NCBI GenBank assembly: GCA_021030915.1
Contig: JAGEMR010000038.1
Location: 124,001 to 188,000 of the forward strand
Reading direction: 5' to 3'
Source: Astrothelium macrocarpum
Taxonomy: Eukaryota > Ascomycota > Dothideomycetes > Trypetheliales > Trypetheliaceae
Length of the DNA stretch: 64,000 bases
Shown piece after piece: positions 31,843-42,595 of the stretch (position 1 is its first letter; each line of letters starts with the position of its first letter). Both the position numbers and the translations under genes were made by a program. The notes beneath the pieces were generated by a model, which saw only the letters and a list, made by a program, of their open reading frames with translations, was not told the origin of the DNA and did no database searches.

Positions 31843-34018
31843 GTAGGTGTATGTGTATGTGTATGTAGGTGTATGTGTGTATGTCTGTGTGTGTGTGTGT
31901 GTTGGGTGGTGGTTGCTGCGGGACCGGTTCGCTTAGCAAAGCGGGTAGCGCAGATCCAGATTGCTGGGTAGGTGGCAACGGGTGTGCTCTGGTGTGGCAA
32001 TGCGGTGCTAGCTTCAAGTCAAGCCAAGTTCGAGCGAGCCAGAGACGGGCCAAAGATCGAATTGCTGGAGAAAAGAGGTGGGGAGGCCGAAAAGGGGTTG
32101 AGGATGTGGATGCAGCCGGCTGGATCGGTCGACGTCGCGGGCGGTGGGTGGTAGAAACGCTCGACGTCAGACTTCCAGGCGGTTGAGAAACAAGCCAGGG
32201 CCCCCGCCTGCACGCCGCAGACGCAGATGGAATTGCGTGAAGCTGGCGACAGCGATCGGGAGGGCTGTTGGCGGTAATTGGGTTGCGAATCTGGCCGCCA
32301 GGAAAGCGACCAATATCACGGGCACAGGCCTTGCTGGGTGCGGCGGGCGCGCGTAAAGAGAGGGCGACGGCGACAGTCTTATGCGCTGGCACACGCTGCG
32401 GCGTCTGCTCGGTGACGACAAGCACCCAGCTCGTGAGCAACGCCAGAGGAGGGGTCCTTCCTCGGTGCCGATAGGGCAGATATACGGCGAGCCCAGCGCC
32501 AGACCGCTGTGCCGGATGATTGGCCCTGGCCGTGCGCGCTGCCTGAATTCTCCTCAATGCTTTTGCCTGAGCGGAAGCACGTAGTCAGCAACAGGAGCCC
32601 GGGCGGGTGAGGGGCATCTGGCCGTTCGCAGGGGCGGCGCGATGCCTTGGTAGGATGAGTCTACCACACGCACCTGGCTGCGATCGCCCTCAGCTCCCAG
32701 TTCTGGCACGTTTGGGCCGCCGCGATACTGCCTACAGGACGGGGATCCGCTGTCCATCACCAGAATGCAGACCATGCGGGAATCACCGAATCTGTTCATT
32801 GACCGCAAGACACCGCAACTTTGACTCGGCCCTGCGGTGCTTGGGTGGAGCAGACGGCTGGATGGCAAGCACGCTTGGCTTTGGCGGAGAGAAACCATCG
32901 CATTCGTGATTCGATTTGTCTGGCTCTGCTATCCGCATGATGTTTGCAGCAGTGACCCGCCATCAGATGCTTGCTGCAGGAAAAGACTCGGTGCTGGTGC
33001 TAGTCTCTCTACCCACAGGCGGCTGGGTAGCCGTCTGATAGGCTTCTCGACCTGCTCGCACTTTTCCCCGATTCCCAGCAATGTGGATCACTCTCAGCAT
33101 GGCGTTCGGCACGTCTGCTACAGAAGGGCATATCAGTCCTTTGCTGCCTTTCCACGTCGCTTTGTTGACGCGTCTGGGCATTGCCGATGCTGCCGTGGCA
33201 CACTGGACTTGACCGACTATCTACTTATCACGCACGCGTGCCGTGGGGGACGGCTTGAATGCTCAACACTTGGCAAATTTTCGTTGAGCTCCAAATACAT
33301 CGACCGCCACCACGGCCTCGTAAGATGCCACACCCGCCGAGCCTCACTTCTCCCCTTGACCTTTTTCAACATGGCTGCTTACCTCTTAGAACTTACGTTT
33401 GGGAAGTGATTACAGGCAAATTGCAATTCTATGGGAAATGGCTGGCTTGCGGGTGATATTTGTAGCAAATGTGCCTAATACGTCACTCTCACGCATCGGG
33501 CTGACGGCGAATCTGGTGTTGGGTATGAAAGGGTCCATTGCTTGGGTAGCAATCGAGTACAGTCGACCGGGTCTAGCCCATTGATCTAAGAAATAGAGAC
33601 ATGAAATGACGAGTGAGCAACGCCTGATGGCGCGCGGGCCACATTGTCTACTAGGTATGCTAGAAATTGATACGTTACAAGAAACCCCCAGCCTTGATGG
33701 TATCGCATAATCAGGCATGGGGTAATTAACAGGCCAGCCCTTGCATGGACAGCCAAACCATCATTTGCAGATGCCTTTCCTCTGAAATCCGGAGAGGACC
33801 TGTCCTCGAATTTTTATGAGACGCCCTCCAATGCCATATGCGTAGCGCAAACCGACTGCATTCGACCAACAAAAAAACAGATGAATGTTTGAGCCAGATG
33901 TTTGGCGACGAGTATTATCCAGCCTGCTTGGAAAACGACGCCGCCACATGTCGAGCGCTGACTTGTTGAAATGAGAGGGAAAAGAAAGGTAAGCGGCGAA
34001 ATAGGATGTAGGATATCA
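31608..34018. other. Long GC-rich intergenic region upstream of the ULD gene
   Basis: 2.4 kb separates the ULD gene start from the SET1 stop; both genes are on the minus strand. It holds the microsatellite at 31757-31904 and then about 1.5 kb that is visibly richer in G and C than the genes around it. Open frames up to 190 codons exist on the plus strand but show no family motifs and are probably due to base composition. It is likely the promoter and leader of the ULD gene. Confidence 0.5.
31757..31904. repeat. GTGTAC/GTGTAT microsatellite
   Basis: About 148 bp of alternating purine-pyrimidine sequence. It runs from GTGTAC units through many GTGTAT units, with two GTAGGT interruptions, to a plain GT run at the end. 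It starts about 150 bp upstream of the ULD gene ATG, so it lies in its promoter or leader. Confidence 0.95.
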
Positions 34019-37000
34019 TCAGTTTAGGAACCCCTTACACCCTACAGATCCACACAAGCAGGGGATTCGATCATCGCTCCCAATTTCACGCTCGAATTTG
34101 TAGTCATAAGTAAGCTCCTCATCTGCAACAAAGAATTAGCAAGGATTAGATCTTTTTCTTTAAACAAAAAGGAGAAAAAGAAAAAGAAAGGCCTCTTACG
34201 TTTGGCAATGTCTCTCAGCGCATAAATTACAATCCTCTTTTCACCGTCCACCTTGATAATCTTAGCTGTGCAGTTGGGCGTACAGCTGTGATTGATGAAA
34301 CGCGCGATGCCGCCCTTCTTGGTTGCGTCCACAATGGTATCCTCGTCAATCCGGAAGAGGTACGAGCTGCCAATGCCCTGCTTCGTATACCGGATCTCCC
34401 GCAAGTCTGCCACTCGCTGCCGGACCTTCTCACCTACATATTCGATGATCATGTCGTTTGCTGTGATGGGTTCCTCGGCGTAGAGACCCCAGTTATGGAT
34501 GGCCGAGCGGTCGAACTTGACAAGTTTCTTGCGCTTCTTAAGCTGGTTGAATCTCATCGCGTCGCCGCCCTCGAGCGAGAGCGTCTGTTTCTGCGTGTTG
34601 ATATCGTTGACCAAACGCCGATTGTTCACGCGATTTTGGCGAGAAGTCGTGGCTGGAGCCGTTTTGGCAGAGGCGGCGAACTTGGCGCCCGAAGCCATCT
34701 CGGATGTAGGATCTTTCTTGGCCTTGGCAATCCGTTCCTCGCGCTCTCGTTGTACGCGGAGACGATGAGGTAAGTACTTGCTTTTCTCCGATTCCAAAAT
34801 CTTTTTGATGGGTTCAGTGCGCGCGCATCCGGACGCATTCGGAAGATGGTATCCCTGGATGGTGGGTTCTGAGTGAACAATACCATGCTTGCCACCATTG
34901 TTGAGCACCTTGAGTTCCTTTTGCCTGCGAGCCCACAAATGTGCATCACCGACTTTCGAGCACGGCTCCAGGTCCAGAGTCTTCTTGAGAAGCTTGAAGT
35001 CTTCGCTATCCTGGAGCAAGTTTTGCCAACCATCCACATCAAAGATGACGGCCACATCGTCTTCAACGGTTCGCCGGGGTCTGTCAGTCGACAAACCCCA
35101 TGAAACTTCGGCACGTTGCTCGTCGTCGACGTCTTCGATTTCTTCAATCTTCTCGATTTCTGCCTCGGCTGCTTCTGCGTGTTTGGCTTTGGTGTCAAGC
35201 TCTTCCTCTCCACCTTGTACAAGACTCTTTGCCGATTCTTGAGCCTTCAGCGCCTCCCTCTCCTCAAAAACCTGCTTCTTGGACTTCTTCTTCGACTTGA
35301 CCTTGGGCTTGGTCTTGGTTGCCGTCTTTTGTTCGTCCTTGTCAAGCTCCTCTTCGTCCACTGTGATTTCCACAGTTGGCACGATATTGTCTTCCCTTGG
35401 CGAAGGCGTCTCTCGTTTAACATGGAACAAGACGTCGTCCTTTTCAGTGCGTCTTCGAAAAACGAGTTCCGTTTTGGCGCTCTTGTACAGTTTAGTCGAA
35501 GGAGGGATCAACTTGATGACAGTATCGAGCTCTTTGGTTGTCATGTCCTCGGGCTCTTTGTGAAGAAGGTCCCCAAGAGCTTGTCGAAATGCTGCGTCGA
35601 TAACATCCGGCTCCTCCTGATCCCAAGAACGATCATTGCCGTGTATGAGTTTTCGACGCTTGGTCGCAGGAGTATCCCCGATTTCATCATCAATAGTTAG
35701 AGGAGTAGATGTTCGGCTAACGCGACTGAGAGGGCGACTGTCATCACCAGTGATCGAGGTCTTCTGTTCATCGTCCGAATCGTCGTCATCTCGGTACATG
35801 TCTTGCAAGCGGTGATGAAGCGATCGATTTTGAGTCGGCCGGGGCGCACGGACTTTACGCCGTTCGTCCAAAAATGCGTTCTGAGGTTCCGTTTGCCTTT
35901 TGATCCGCCTAGCATTGAGATCATACGATGATAGGGCTTTACGACCAGGACCAGAGTAACCGTGAACAGATTTGGGTGTGCTTGGAGTCTCTGCGCCTGT
36001 GGGAAAGATGAATCCTGGGGGACGTTTGTTCTCGTTCTCGCTCGGATCTGAAATTCCCAACTTGCGTCTTTTGGCGACATGTCGTGCTGGATCCAGACTT
36101 TCGAATAGACTTGGAATTGCGATTCTTGTCTTGATGTCATTCATAAGCCGCTCGGTGATCTCCATTTTCAACAACTCCAGAGCTCCCTTTACTGGGTCCA
36201 GGTCCTCCGCCCGGCGTCTCTTCTCGATTTCGAAGTCGGCTTCTTCTTCTCTTCTTTGACGTTCTTTTTCTTCTTTTTCCTTTTTCATTGCTACCGCACG
36301 CTCCGGAGTTGGGCTTCGCTCGTAATCGGGATTACCGTACTGGTGGCATTCCATGTTCATGATGTAGGTGAACAGAGGGGTCATGTTGCATTCCCCGAAA
36401 CATTTAACCGCCTCTTTCTCCCCTTTAGCAGAGTCGTCAAAGACTAAATAGTAACCGCTCTTGTCACAACGCGTCTCCCGCACATCGTAATTCTTCATCC
36501 TCCTTTGTAGATGTTTGATTGTCGTTCCGAGTACCGGCACATAGCAATTGGCAATGAAGATGTATGGTTTCCTCTTGATCTTGCTCAGTACTGAGTCGGA
36601 TTCGACAAGTGCGGCTTCAGGTTTTGGTGGAGGTACTGCGCGCGGACCGAGCGGGGTAGGCTGCAATGGTACGGCTATTGAGGGTTTAGCAGATGGGCCT
36701 CTTGGTGCGTTGGGAGGTGGAGCAGGCATTTCAGAGGGCGTTAGTGGTGGTTCGTAAACTTTGCTTGACGTTGGGGGGGGATGAGAAGGAGGAGGTGGTG
36801 GCGGTAATGGTGGCGGTGGTGGTGGAGCCTGTCTTTCGCGCTCTGCTCTTTGTCTTCTGACGGCGCTGTCCATATGTCGCCTCGTCTTTCTCCCTTCACG
36901 ATCCCGTTCAACCCTAATACGTTGCTGGCCAATTCTCTGCCCGGTCCCTTCTTTCTCCGCCCTCGAAGCTGCCTTGTCTGCTGTTGTGCGCATTTTGCTG

Positions 37001-38084
37001 ATGGGCCCGCTGTCACGATAACGAATTAAACAGATTCCTAACGGACTGCCCGTTGTGGGATCGCTCTTGGCTTGTATCTCTGCAATCTCACCATATTGCG
37101 CCATGAATACCTTCACCTGAGACTCTGCAACAGTAAGTGGGTCAAAGCCAGTAACGCAAACTTGAGTCGCAGGACCAGGACCGATAGAGAGGACGGGATC
37201 AAATTTATATTTGATGATAGCAAGTGAACTCTTACTATACAGACCATCTTTGTAGCCGGCTAATGCCTCTCTTGGATCGGGAGTTGGCATGCGTTCCTAG
37301 CAGAGCGATATCAGCATCGACCTTTTTTATTGATCTATCTTGCACGCGCAACCTATTGTGTTGGCGAGAACTTGTCACATACCTCCTGCATGACAAAAGT
37401 CCTGTACTTGACCTTTGATTTTTTTCTTTGTTCCCTGGTAAGCCCCTCGGCAGTTTCTGGATCGAAATGAATTTTGAAGCCTCTAACTTCACCCAAAGCA
37501 GGTTGAGCCATTCTCCGGACCTCAGGAGGCGTGTTTGCAGGAGTGATGGTGCTGGAGACATGGTCAGTAAAGTCTGCCGCCGCCGGCACGCCGGTCGGCG
37601 GGCTTTTGTCCATGTGTGTTACAGCATTCGTAGCTTTGGCGTGAACTGGACTTTCGACCTTTTCCGGAGGCGACGGCTCTGGATTCGTTAGAGGTGTCAA
37701 GGCATGTGATGCCAGGGCAACGCCACGGGATTGGGAAGAATAGTGGTGGGGGTTGCTGAAAATTGAAGATGTAGCACTGGCAAGGGAGCTCGCAGATCCA
37801 ACACCATTTAAGATATCGCCCGACTCAGACGAGCGGATTTCATCGTCTTCTCGGGCGAGCAGTCCTTGGGTGGAGGTTTGGTCTGCAGTCGATCTGGCCT
37901 CTGGGGTGGCAGCTGTGAGGGAGGGTTGGTCCCCACTTGCGGCCGATTTGGAGGAGTTTTCCAATACAGGCGCCTTTGCTGGAGCGTCGGTGACTTGAGA
38001 AGAGCTTCTTTTTCGCTTCTTTTCCAAGACTGAGGGCGCATTGGGGAAAAACGCTGCAAAGCTGCTCGTAGATGCGCGTGACAT
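34019..38084 (-). CDS. SET1: Histone H3-K4 methyltransferase, COMPASS catalytic subunit
   Basis: Methylates lysine 4 of histone H3 within COMPASS. Three exons: 38084-37383, 37296-34200 and 34122-34019, giving 1300 residues. An RRM-like domain lies near residues 280-360 (QVCVTGFDPLTVAESQVKVF), followed by a Pro-run linker and a second SET1-associated domain (KPYIFIANCYVPVLGTTIKH). The n-SET region has VAVIFDVDGWQNLLQDSEDF. The SET domain starts about 1155 with NWGLYAEEPI, GIGSSYLFRIDEDTIVDATK, ARFINHSCTPNC and ELTYDY. The post-SET CLCG..GCKGFLN lies in the last exon. The third exon is essential, since without it ELTYDY and the zinc cysteines are lost. The last intron has a long pyrimidine tract. 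Confidence 0.97.
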
Positions 38085-39330
38085 AATACGCTCCTACCTC
38101 GACCTGTCCTCCTCCCAAACCACCATCGCCAGTCTCCAATAAGACCAAAGCCGATCGCTGTGCGAAGTCAATGCGAGCGTGCGTTTGAGCAAGCAATTGT
38201 TGGGGGGTGAGAAGCGTCGGACTGTCAGAAAACGCGGGTGCGGAGGGGAATGAGCCACAACGCGAACGAGGCACGTTGCGGAGGCCCAGTCGGAGGCAGG
38301 GCGCTGAGTCAGGCAACGAGCAGGTGAAGAGGGAAGCTGGGCGGACTGTGAGATGGCGAGCAAGGGGAAGACAGCGGAGCAGGATGTGGGGAGTGGAGGA
38401 AGTGAAGTGTGAGGATTTGATCGCATTCTTGCCGCGATGCTTGGCTGGCGGCGACCCCTTGGCTGCGTTCGTGCACTTAGCCCACTGCCCTCCTCCGCAT
38501 CCACTCCTGCTCCTCCTCCCATCGACCTTCGTCGATCTCTATCGTCCGATGCCTCATCATCATTATCATCAATTGACTTCTCGCATATACCGGCGCATTG
38601 GAATTAGGCATCTATCCTTCTGCGTAGACATAGCACCGCCTTTTCCCGTGAAGGCCGTTCCCGTCACCCTGCGTGTGTCACTTCGCCTCCTCCTCGGTAT
38701 CCATTCATCCATCGTCTTCCGAAGCCTGTACATTTATCTAGCCATTCTCATGCCATGATCGCGCGGGCTTGGCCGTCATGAGAAGATACTGGGCATGATG
38801 TCTAGTCTTGAATCTGTTCACGTGAACGACTCGTATCCCTGCGCAAACGGCATTTCCCTCGACGCCGGTCCAACATGAATAATGCACCTTCTTCCACTCG
38901 TTGACAATCTTCACCCACCTCTGATCACATTCATCTCATAACAAGATGCGCCCACCGTAAGACTGGAATGGACACTGGATGCTTTGAAGCGTGGCAACAC
39001 GCAGAATATCTAGAGTTGTTGTCGTCGTCTTGATGCAATGCCGTCGCCGAAACGCTACATGCAGAAACCTCATAATCACATGTTCTCGCTTCGAGGCACA
39101 TAATGCTTCGTGCTTCAGGAGATGTCAACGACCTGCCCATCAACTGAGACTCTGGATAAAGCGATTGTTGTGGCGTTGTCACTCAATACACCATACTTTT
39201 TGGTATCCTATAGGCTGTAGTCGCCGTGTGCGAGAGAAGCCAAACGCCGTCTGGAAGAGGTATTTCCCAAACTCTTGGCGAGCCATCCAAAGGCATTGAA
39301 GATACTTTTCAAGACCGGACCCATTCCTAT
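38085..39330. other. SET1 upstream region
   Basis: About 1.25 kb between the SET1 start and the RIB4 stop. It includes a CAT/ATC-rich stretch near 38550-38570. No gene recognised; it presumably holds the SET1 promoter and the RIB4 3' UTR. Confidence 0.5.
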
Positions 39331-40124
39331 CTATGCTATCATCGTCCCTTCCGCCCACCCTCTGCGCTTCACGCCCAGCTCTACCGCTGCTTTACCCCAA
39401 TCCTCCCCATGGTTGTGACCCTTGCCATCGATTCCCGCTCTTGCCAACGCCTGCTCCTCCTTGAGGACTGTTAGAAGTCCGAACACCAAGGGCACTCCGC
39501 TGTCTAGTTGGACCCTCATCAGCCCGTGGGAGACGGCGTCGGCAATGTATTCATCGTGCTTGGTCTCGCCTTTGATGAGAACACCGATTGCGATGAGCGC
39601 ATCGAAAGGCTGCGTCGAGGCTGATGAAGTGGGCTTCGGTACAGTAGAAGCGACCGAGGAGGTCAGATCCGAGGTAGAGGTCGAGGCAAGAAGGTCTGTA
39701 GCAGCACTAACAAGGCCATTGCCGCTCGTTGAGGACTGGGTTTGTGAAGCCGAGTACATCCTGACGGGAGTAGTCACACGTAAGCATACTGGCATGCAAA
39801 GCAATTGCAATAACTCTATACCGTTGAGCAGCGAAAGGCAATTCATAGCTCCCGGGGACACTTTGGATTTCAATATTGTCTGCCTTGACACCAGCCGATA
39901 TTAAGGTCTTCTTGGCGCCATCGAGGAGAGGGTCGACGATCTTGCTGTTCCATCGAGCGTGGATTATGCCAATCCGGAGGTTCGAGCCTAGCAGTTTGGA
40001 GCTTGTCAGACATTTCGAGGCTTGGCCTTTTAAATAGAGTGGAAGTTTGTAGTAGGAGGTTGCGTAGACGTGGCAACTCACCGTCATACTGTTTGGCTTC
40101 GCCAGGTCCTTTGAGGGATGTCAT
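39331..40124 (-). CDS. RIB4: 6,7-dimethyl-8-ribityllumazine synthase
   Basis: Penultimate enzyme of riboflavin synthesis; condenses the ribityl-pyrimidinedione with dihydroxybutanone phosphate. Three exons: 40124-40082, 39987-39822 and 39760-39331, giving 212 residues. Motifs in order: LRIGIIHARWNSKIVDPLLD, IQSVPGSYELPFAAQR, IAIGVLIKGETKHDEYIADA, VSHGLMRVQLDSGVPLVFGL, LTVLKEEQALARAG and KGHNHGEDWGKAAVELGVKR, with the catalytic His in the GHNHG loop region. Between SYELP..AAQR and the IAIGV strand there is a Ser/Thr-rich insertion of about 50 residues; insertions here are common in filamentous fungi. Confidence 0.96.
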
Positions 40125-40593
40125 AGTGGCTGCGAAGGTAAGAACCTAGCGATTGCGAACTGGAACTTCATGCCGCGGGCTGGAAGTTCTGAATGATCCA
40201 GTGGTGGGGCACAGCCATTCACCGCACTGACTTGCCAGGCACACACCTCATGTACTCTGTTGATTGATTCTATTGATTCTATTGATTCTATTGATCCTAT
40301 ACATCAAGTGGATCTTTACTTGTACAGTTTTCAACACTTATTTTCTTCTTTGATAGTTGAGCATGAGCTGTTTCGCATGCATTGCCTCCCTTCGATGAAG
40401 AGAATGCTCTCCTTAGGGACTCCCGCCCATCTTTTGTACTCTAGTAAAACCAATGTTCCCTCTCCACTGTGACCTGGACTTCCCATATCAGCGCAAATAT
40501 CACATTGGTCGCTCTAATTGTAGAAAATGTAACGAAGGAGCTTTCTCGGACTGCTCCACAATCTGAAGTCACATGCACGTCATTCTCAGCACT
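40125..40593. other. Intergenic region between RIB4 and mL59
   Basis: About 470 bp, containing a short tandem repeat of TTGATTCTA units at about 40260-40300. No gene recognised. Confidence 0.5.
40260..40300. repeat. Short 9-bp tandem repeat (TTGATTCTA)
   Basis: Roughly four copies of a 9-bp unit, the last one diverged. Seen directly; it lies upstream of RIB4. Confidence 0.75.
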
Positions 40594-41232
40594 TCATTTC
40601 GGCCACTGTTTCCAGCCTCTTCCGTGACCCAACTGCACTGGCGTTAGCGTCTGATATTGTAAATTGTGAAAACAAAACCCGGCGTGGCATACCTGTTTCC
40701 ATTTCTCTATCATTCTAGGCATATCCAGCATGGCCTGCCTTCTCTTCTCTAATCTTCCCCGTATTGTCCTTTCCCACAACTTGCCCTTTACTCTCTGACC
40801 GGCTCCAGTTCCCTTCACTCTAAGCCCCTTCTCCACAGTCCGTGTTTCCCGTGCCGCTGTGCCCTTTTTACCAGGAGGAAGTAGGTCTTCAAGCCCTCTT
40901 TCTCGAGCCACCTTTACCAAGTCCGCTTGTCTCCGTAGTGAATATCTGGGTGCTTGCCAACGGCCGGTGTCTGGGTTTTTCCAGGGTCGAAATGGATTGA
41001 AGATTGCCCATGGATCTGCGTTGGCGGATGCAGTCTTATGCGCGGTCGTCACCGAGGCATTGGGATCAGAAGGAGATGTAGTTTCTGAAGTCTCGACCGT
41101 CTGAGGATGGAATGGAGCAGACACGGGTTGTGCGACGATGAGGGGATGAGGGTGATTACGAAAAAGCGCGAGTAGATTTGTTGGTAATGTCCTGGCGCGG
41201 GCGATGTGCTGCTCCCTCAAAGCTGCTGCCAT
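40594..41232 (-). CDS. Mitochondrial large ribosomal subunit protein mL59
   Basis: Component of the fungal mitochondrial 54S ribosomal subunit (yeast MRPL25 family). Exons 41232-40693 and 40632-40594 give 192 residues. The family core is clear: NPFRPWKNPDTGRWQAPRYS, LRRQADLVKVARERGLEDLL, KGLRVKGTGAGQRVKGKLWE, RLEKRRQAMLDMP and the final GHGRGWKQWPK. The 60-nt intron has GTATGC, a perfect CTAAC branch site and GTGCAG. It is a multiple of three with no stop, so an unspliced reading would add 20 residues in frame; the family alignment supports splicing. Confidence 0.92.
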   Translation of the reverse strand: MAAALREQHIARARTLPTNLLALFRNHPHPLIVAQPVSAPFHPQTVETSETTSPSDPNASVTTAHKTASANADPWAIFNPFRPWKNPDTGRWQAPRYSLRRQADLVKVARERGLEDLLPPGKKGTAARETRTVEKGLRVKGTGAGQRVKGKLWERTIRGRLEKRRQAMLDMPRMIEKWKQVCHAGFCFHNLQYQTLTPVQLGHGRGWKQWPK

Positions 41233-41265
41233 GGTGGAGAGAAAGGAATAGAGCGGGATAGGAAG

Positions 41266-41289
41266 TACCTAAGGTATTAAGGTACCTAG
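41266..41289. repeat. CCTAAGGTA / GGTACCTAG palindromic motif
   Basis: TACCTAAGGTA at 41266-41276 is followed by TTAAGGTACCTAG at about 41277-41289, about 34 bp upstream of the mL59 ATG. It is the same motif as at 20324-20345. Confidence 0.6.
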
Positions 41290-41489
41290 CTCATAAGCCT
41301 CACATCAGAAAGTCGCGCGCACGGACCGTGCATGAGCTCGCCGCGTCGTGAGCTTCTGCCTCGCAGAATACATCGCTTTCTCAGCACCCGCCGTAACTCT
41401 CCCAGTCGTTTCTCGCTCGCCCATCCTTTAGGACAAGTACCGGCTTCTGAACTGGTAATAGCACCTGGAAGAAGACTTCTTTCTGCTGC

Positions 41490-42301
41490 ATGCAAGCGCT
41501 CAAACAACGTCATGGTAATAAGCATGCTTCCGATTTCACGCTGAACAGAGTAATGCTAACAGCTCTGCGTAGTCGAACCCTTTTTCCATTAGTATGCCTT
41601 CCAACCACATTGTATTGGACAGCTATACTGAATCTTGCTCCTAGATGGCGGCGCCTGTGTCGCCATGGTCGGTAAAGACTGCGTTGCCATAGCCTGCGAC
41701 CTCCGTCTCGGCATGCAAGCCCTTACTGTCTCCAACACCTTCCCGAAGATCTTTTCCTACGGTTCCGTCTATCTTGGCCTCACCGGTCTCGCCACGGATG
41801 TCACAACTGTCTCAGACCTCTTTCGCTACAAAGTGAATCTCTACCGGTTGCGGGAGGAACGATCTATATCGCCGGAGACGATGGCGAATCTCGTGAGTTC
41901 AACGCTTTACGAACGACGCTTTGGACCATATTTCGTTAGTCCTGTTATTGCCGGAATTAATCACACATCTGGAAAGCCGTTCATTTGTGGCTTCGACAGC
42001 ATTGGCTGCATCGATTTCGCCAAGGACTTCATCGTGAGTGGAACTGCAAGCGACCAGTTGTTTGGCACGTGTGAAGGACTATGGGAGCCAGATCTGGTAG
42101 ATATAGAATGACCGGCATTTTACGAGGGCATAGCATTGTGTGCTGACAGCAATGTAGGAACCAGATGATCTCTTCGAAACAATATCCCAAGCTCTTTTGA
42201 ATGCCGTAGACAGAGACGCGTTATCTGGTTGGGGTGCACATGTCTACATTATTGAAAAGGACAAGGTCACCAAGCGGTTACTGAAGGGAAGACAGGATTA
42301 G
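41490..42301 (+). CDS. PUP3: 20S proteasome subunit beta-3
   Basis: Non-catalytic beta subunit of the 20S core particle. The secure exons are 41645-42096 and 42158-42301. They encode GGACVAMVGKDCVAIACDLR, the LTGLATDVTTVSDLFRYKVN block, SSTLYERRFGPYFVSPVIAG, GCIDFAKDFIVSGTASDQLF and the end LFETISQALLNAVDRDALSG. The first exon is uncertain. A nine-codon-scale exon at 41490-41513 (MQALKQRH, splitting at a G) joins in phase. Another candidate starts at 41332 with MSSP, as in many fungal orthologues, and would use a GTGAGC donor at 41348 and a longer intron of about 297 nt. No propeptide-Thr cleavage site is present, as expected for beta-3. Confidence 0.9.
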
Positions 42302-42595
42302 GGGGTTTGGGAAATAGTAGAGGACTGGTTGACGATCAAAGATCGATGCTACATGTACTATATTAAATGTCGTAAGGACTACAGAATAGACCTGTTGCTG
42401 GAAGCAGTTCTAATTGTAATTACATTATGATGTGTCCAAAGTCTCGCTGCAAATATCCTGGGGTATCATGCGCACCATACGCTTCACGGAGTTTGACAAA
42501 GATTGCGCGATTGCGACCTCCCGGGTATGTACTTCTCGTAGCCGTTGGCTCCGTCTTTGCTATACCTGTATACATTACCGTCCCTTCTCGTAAGT

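Noticed and set aside
31724..32557. 277-codon minus-strand frame through the GT repeat, rich in His, Thr and Tyr
   Set aside because: The His/Thr/Tyr run is only the translation of the microsatellite; the rest has no family motif.
32837..33409. 190-codon plus-strand frame
   Set aside because: Composition is Arg/His/Cys-heavy with no domain; best explained by the GC-rich sequence.
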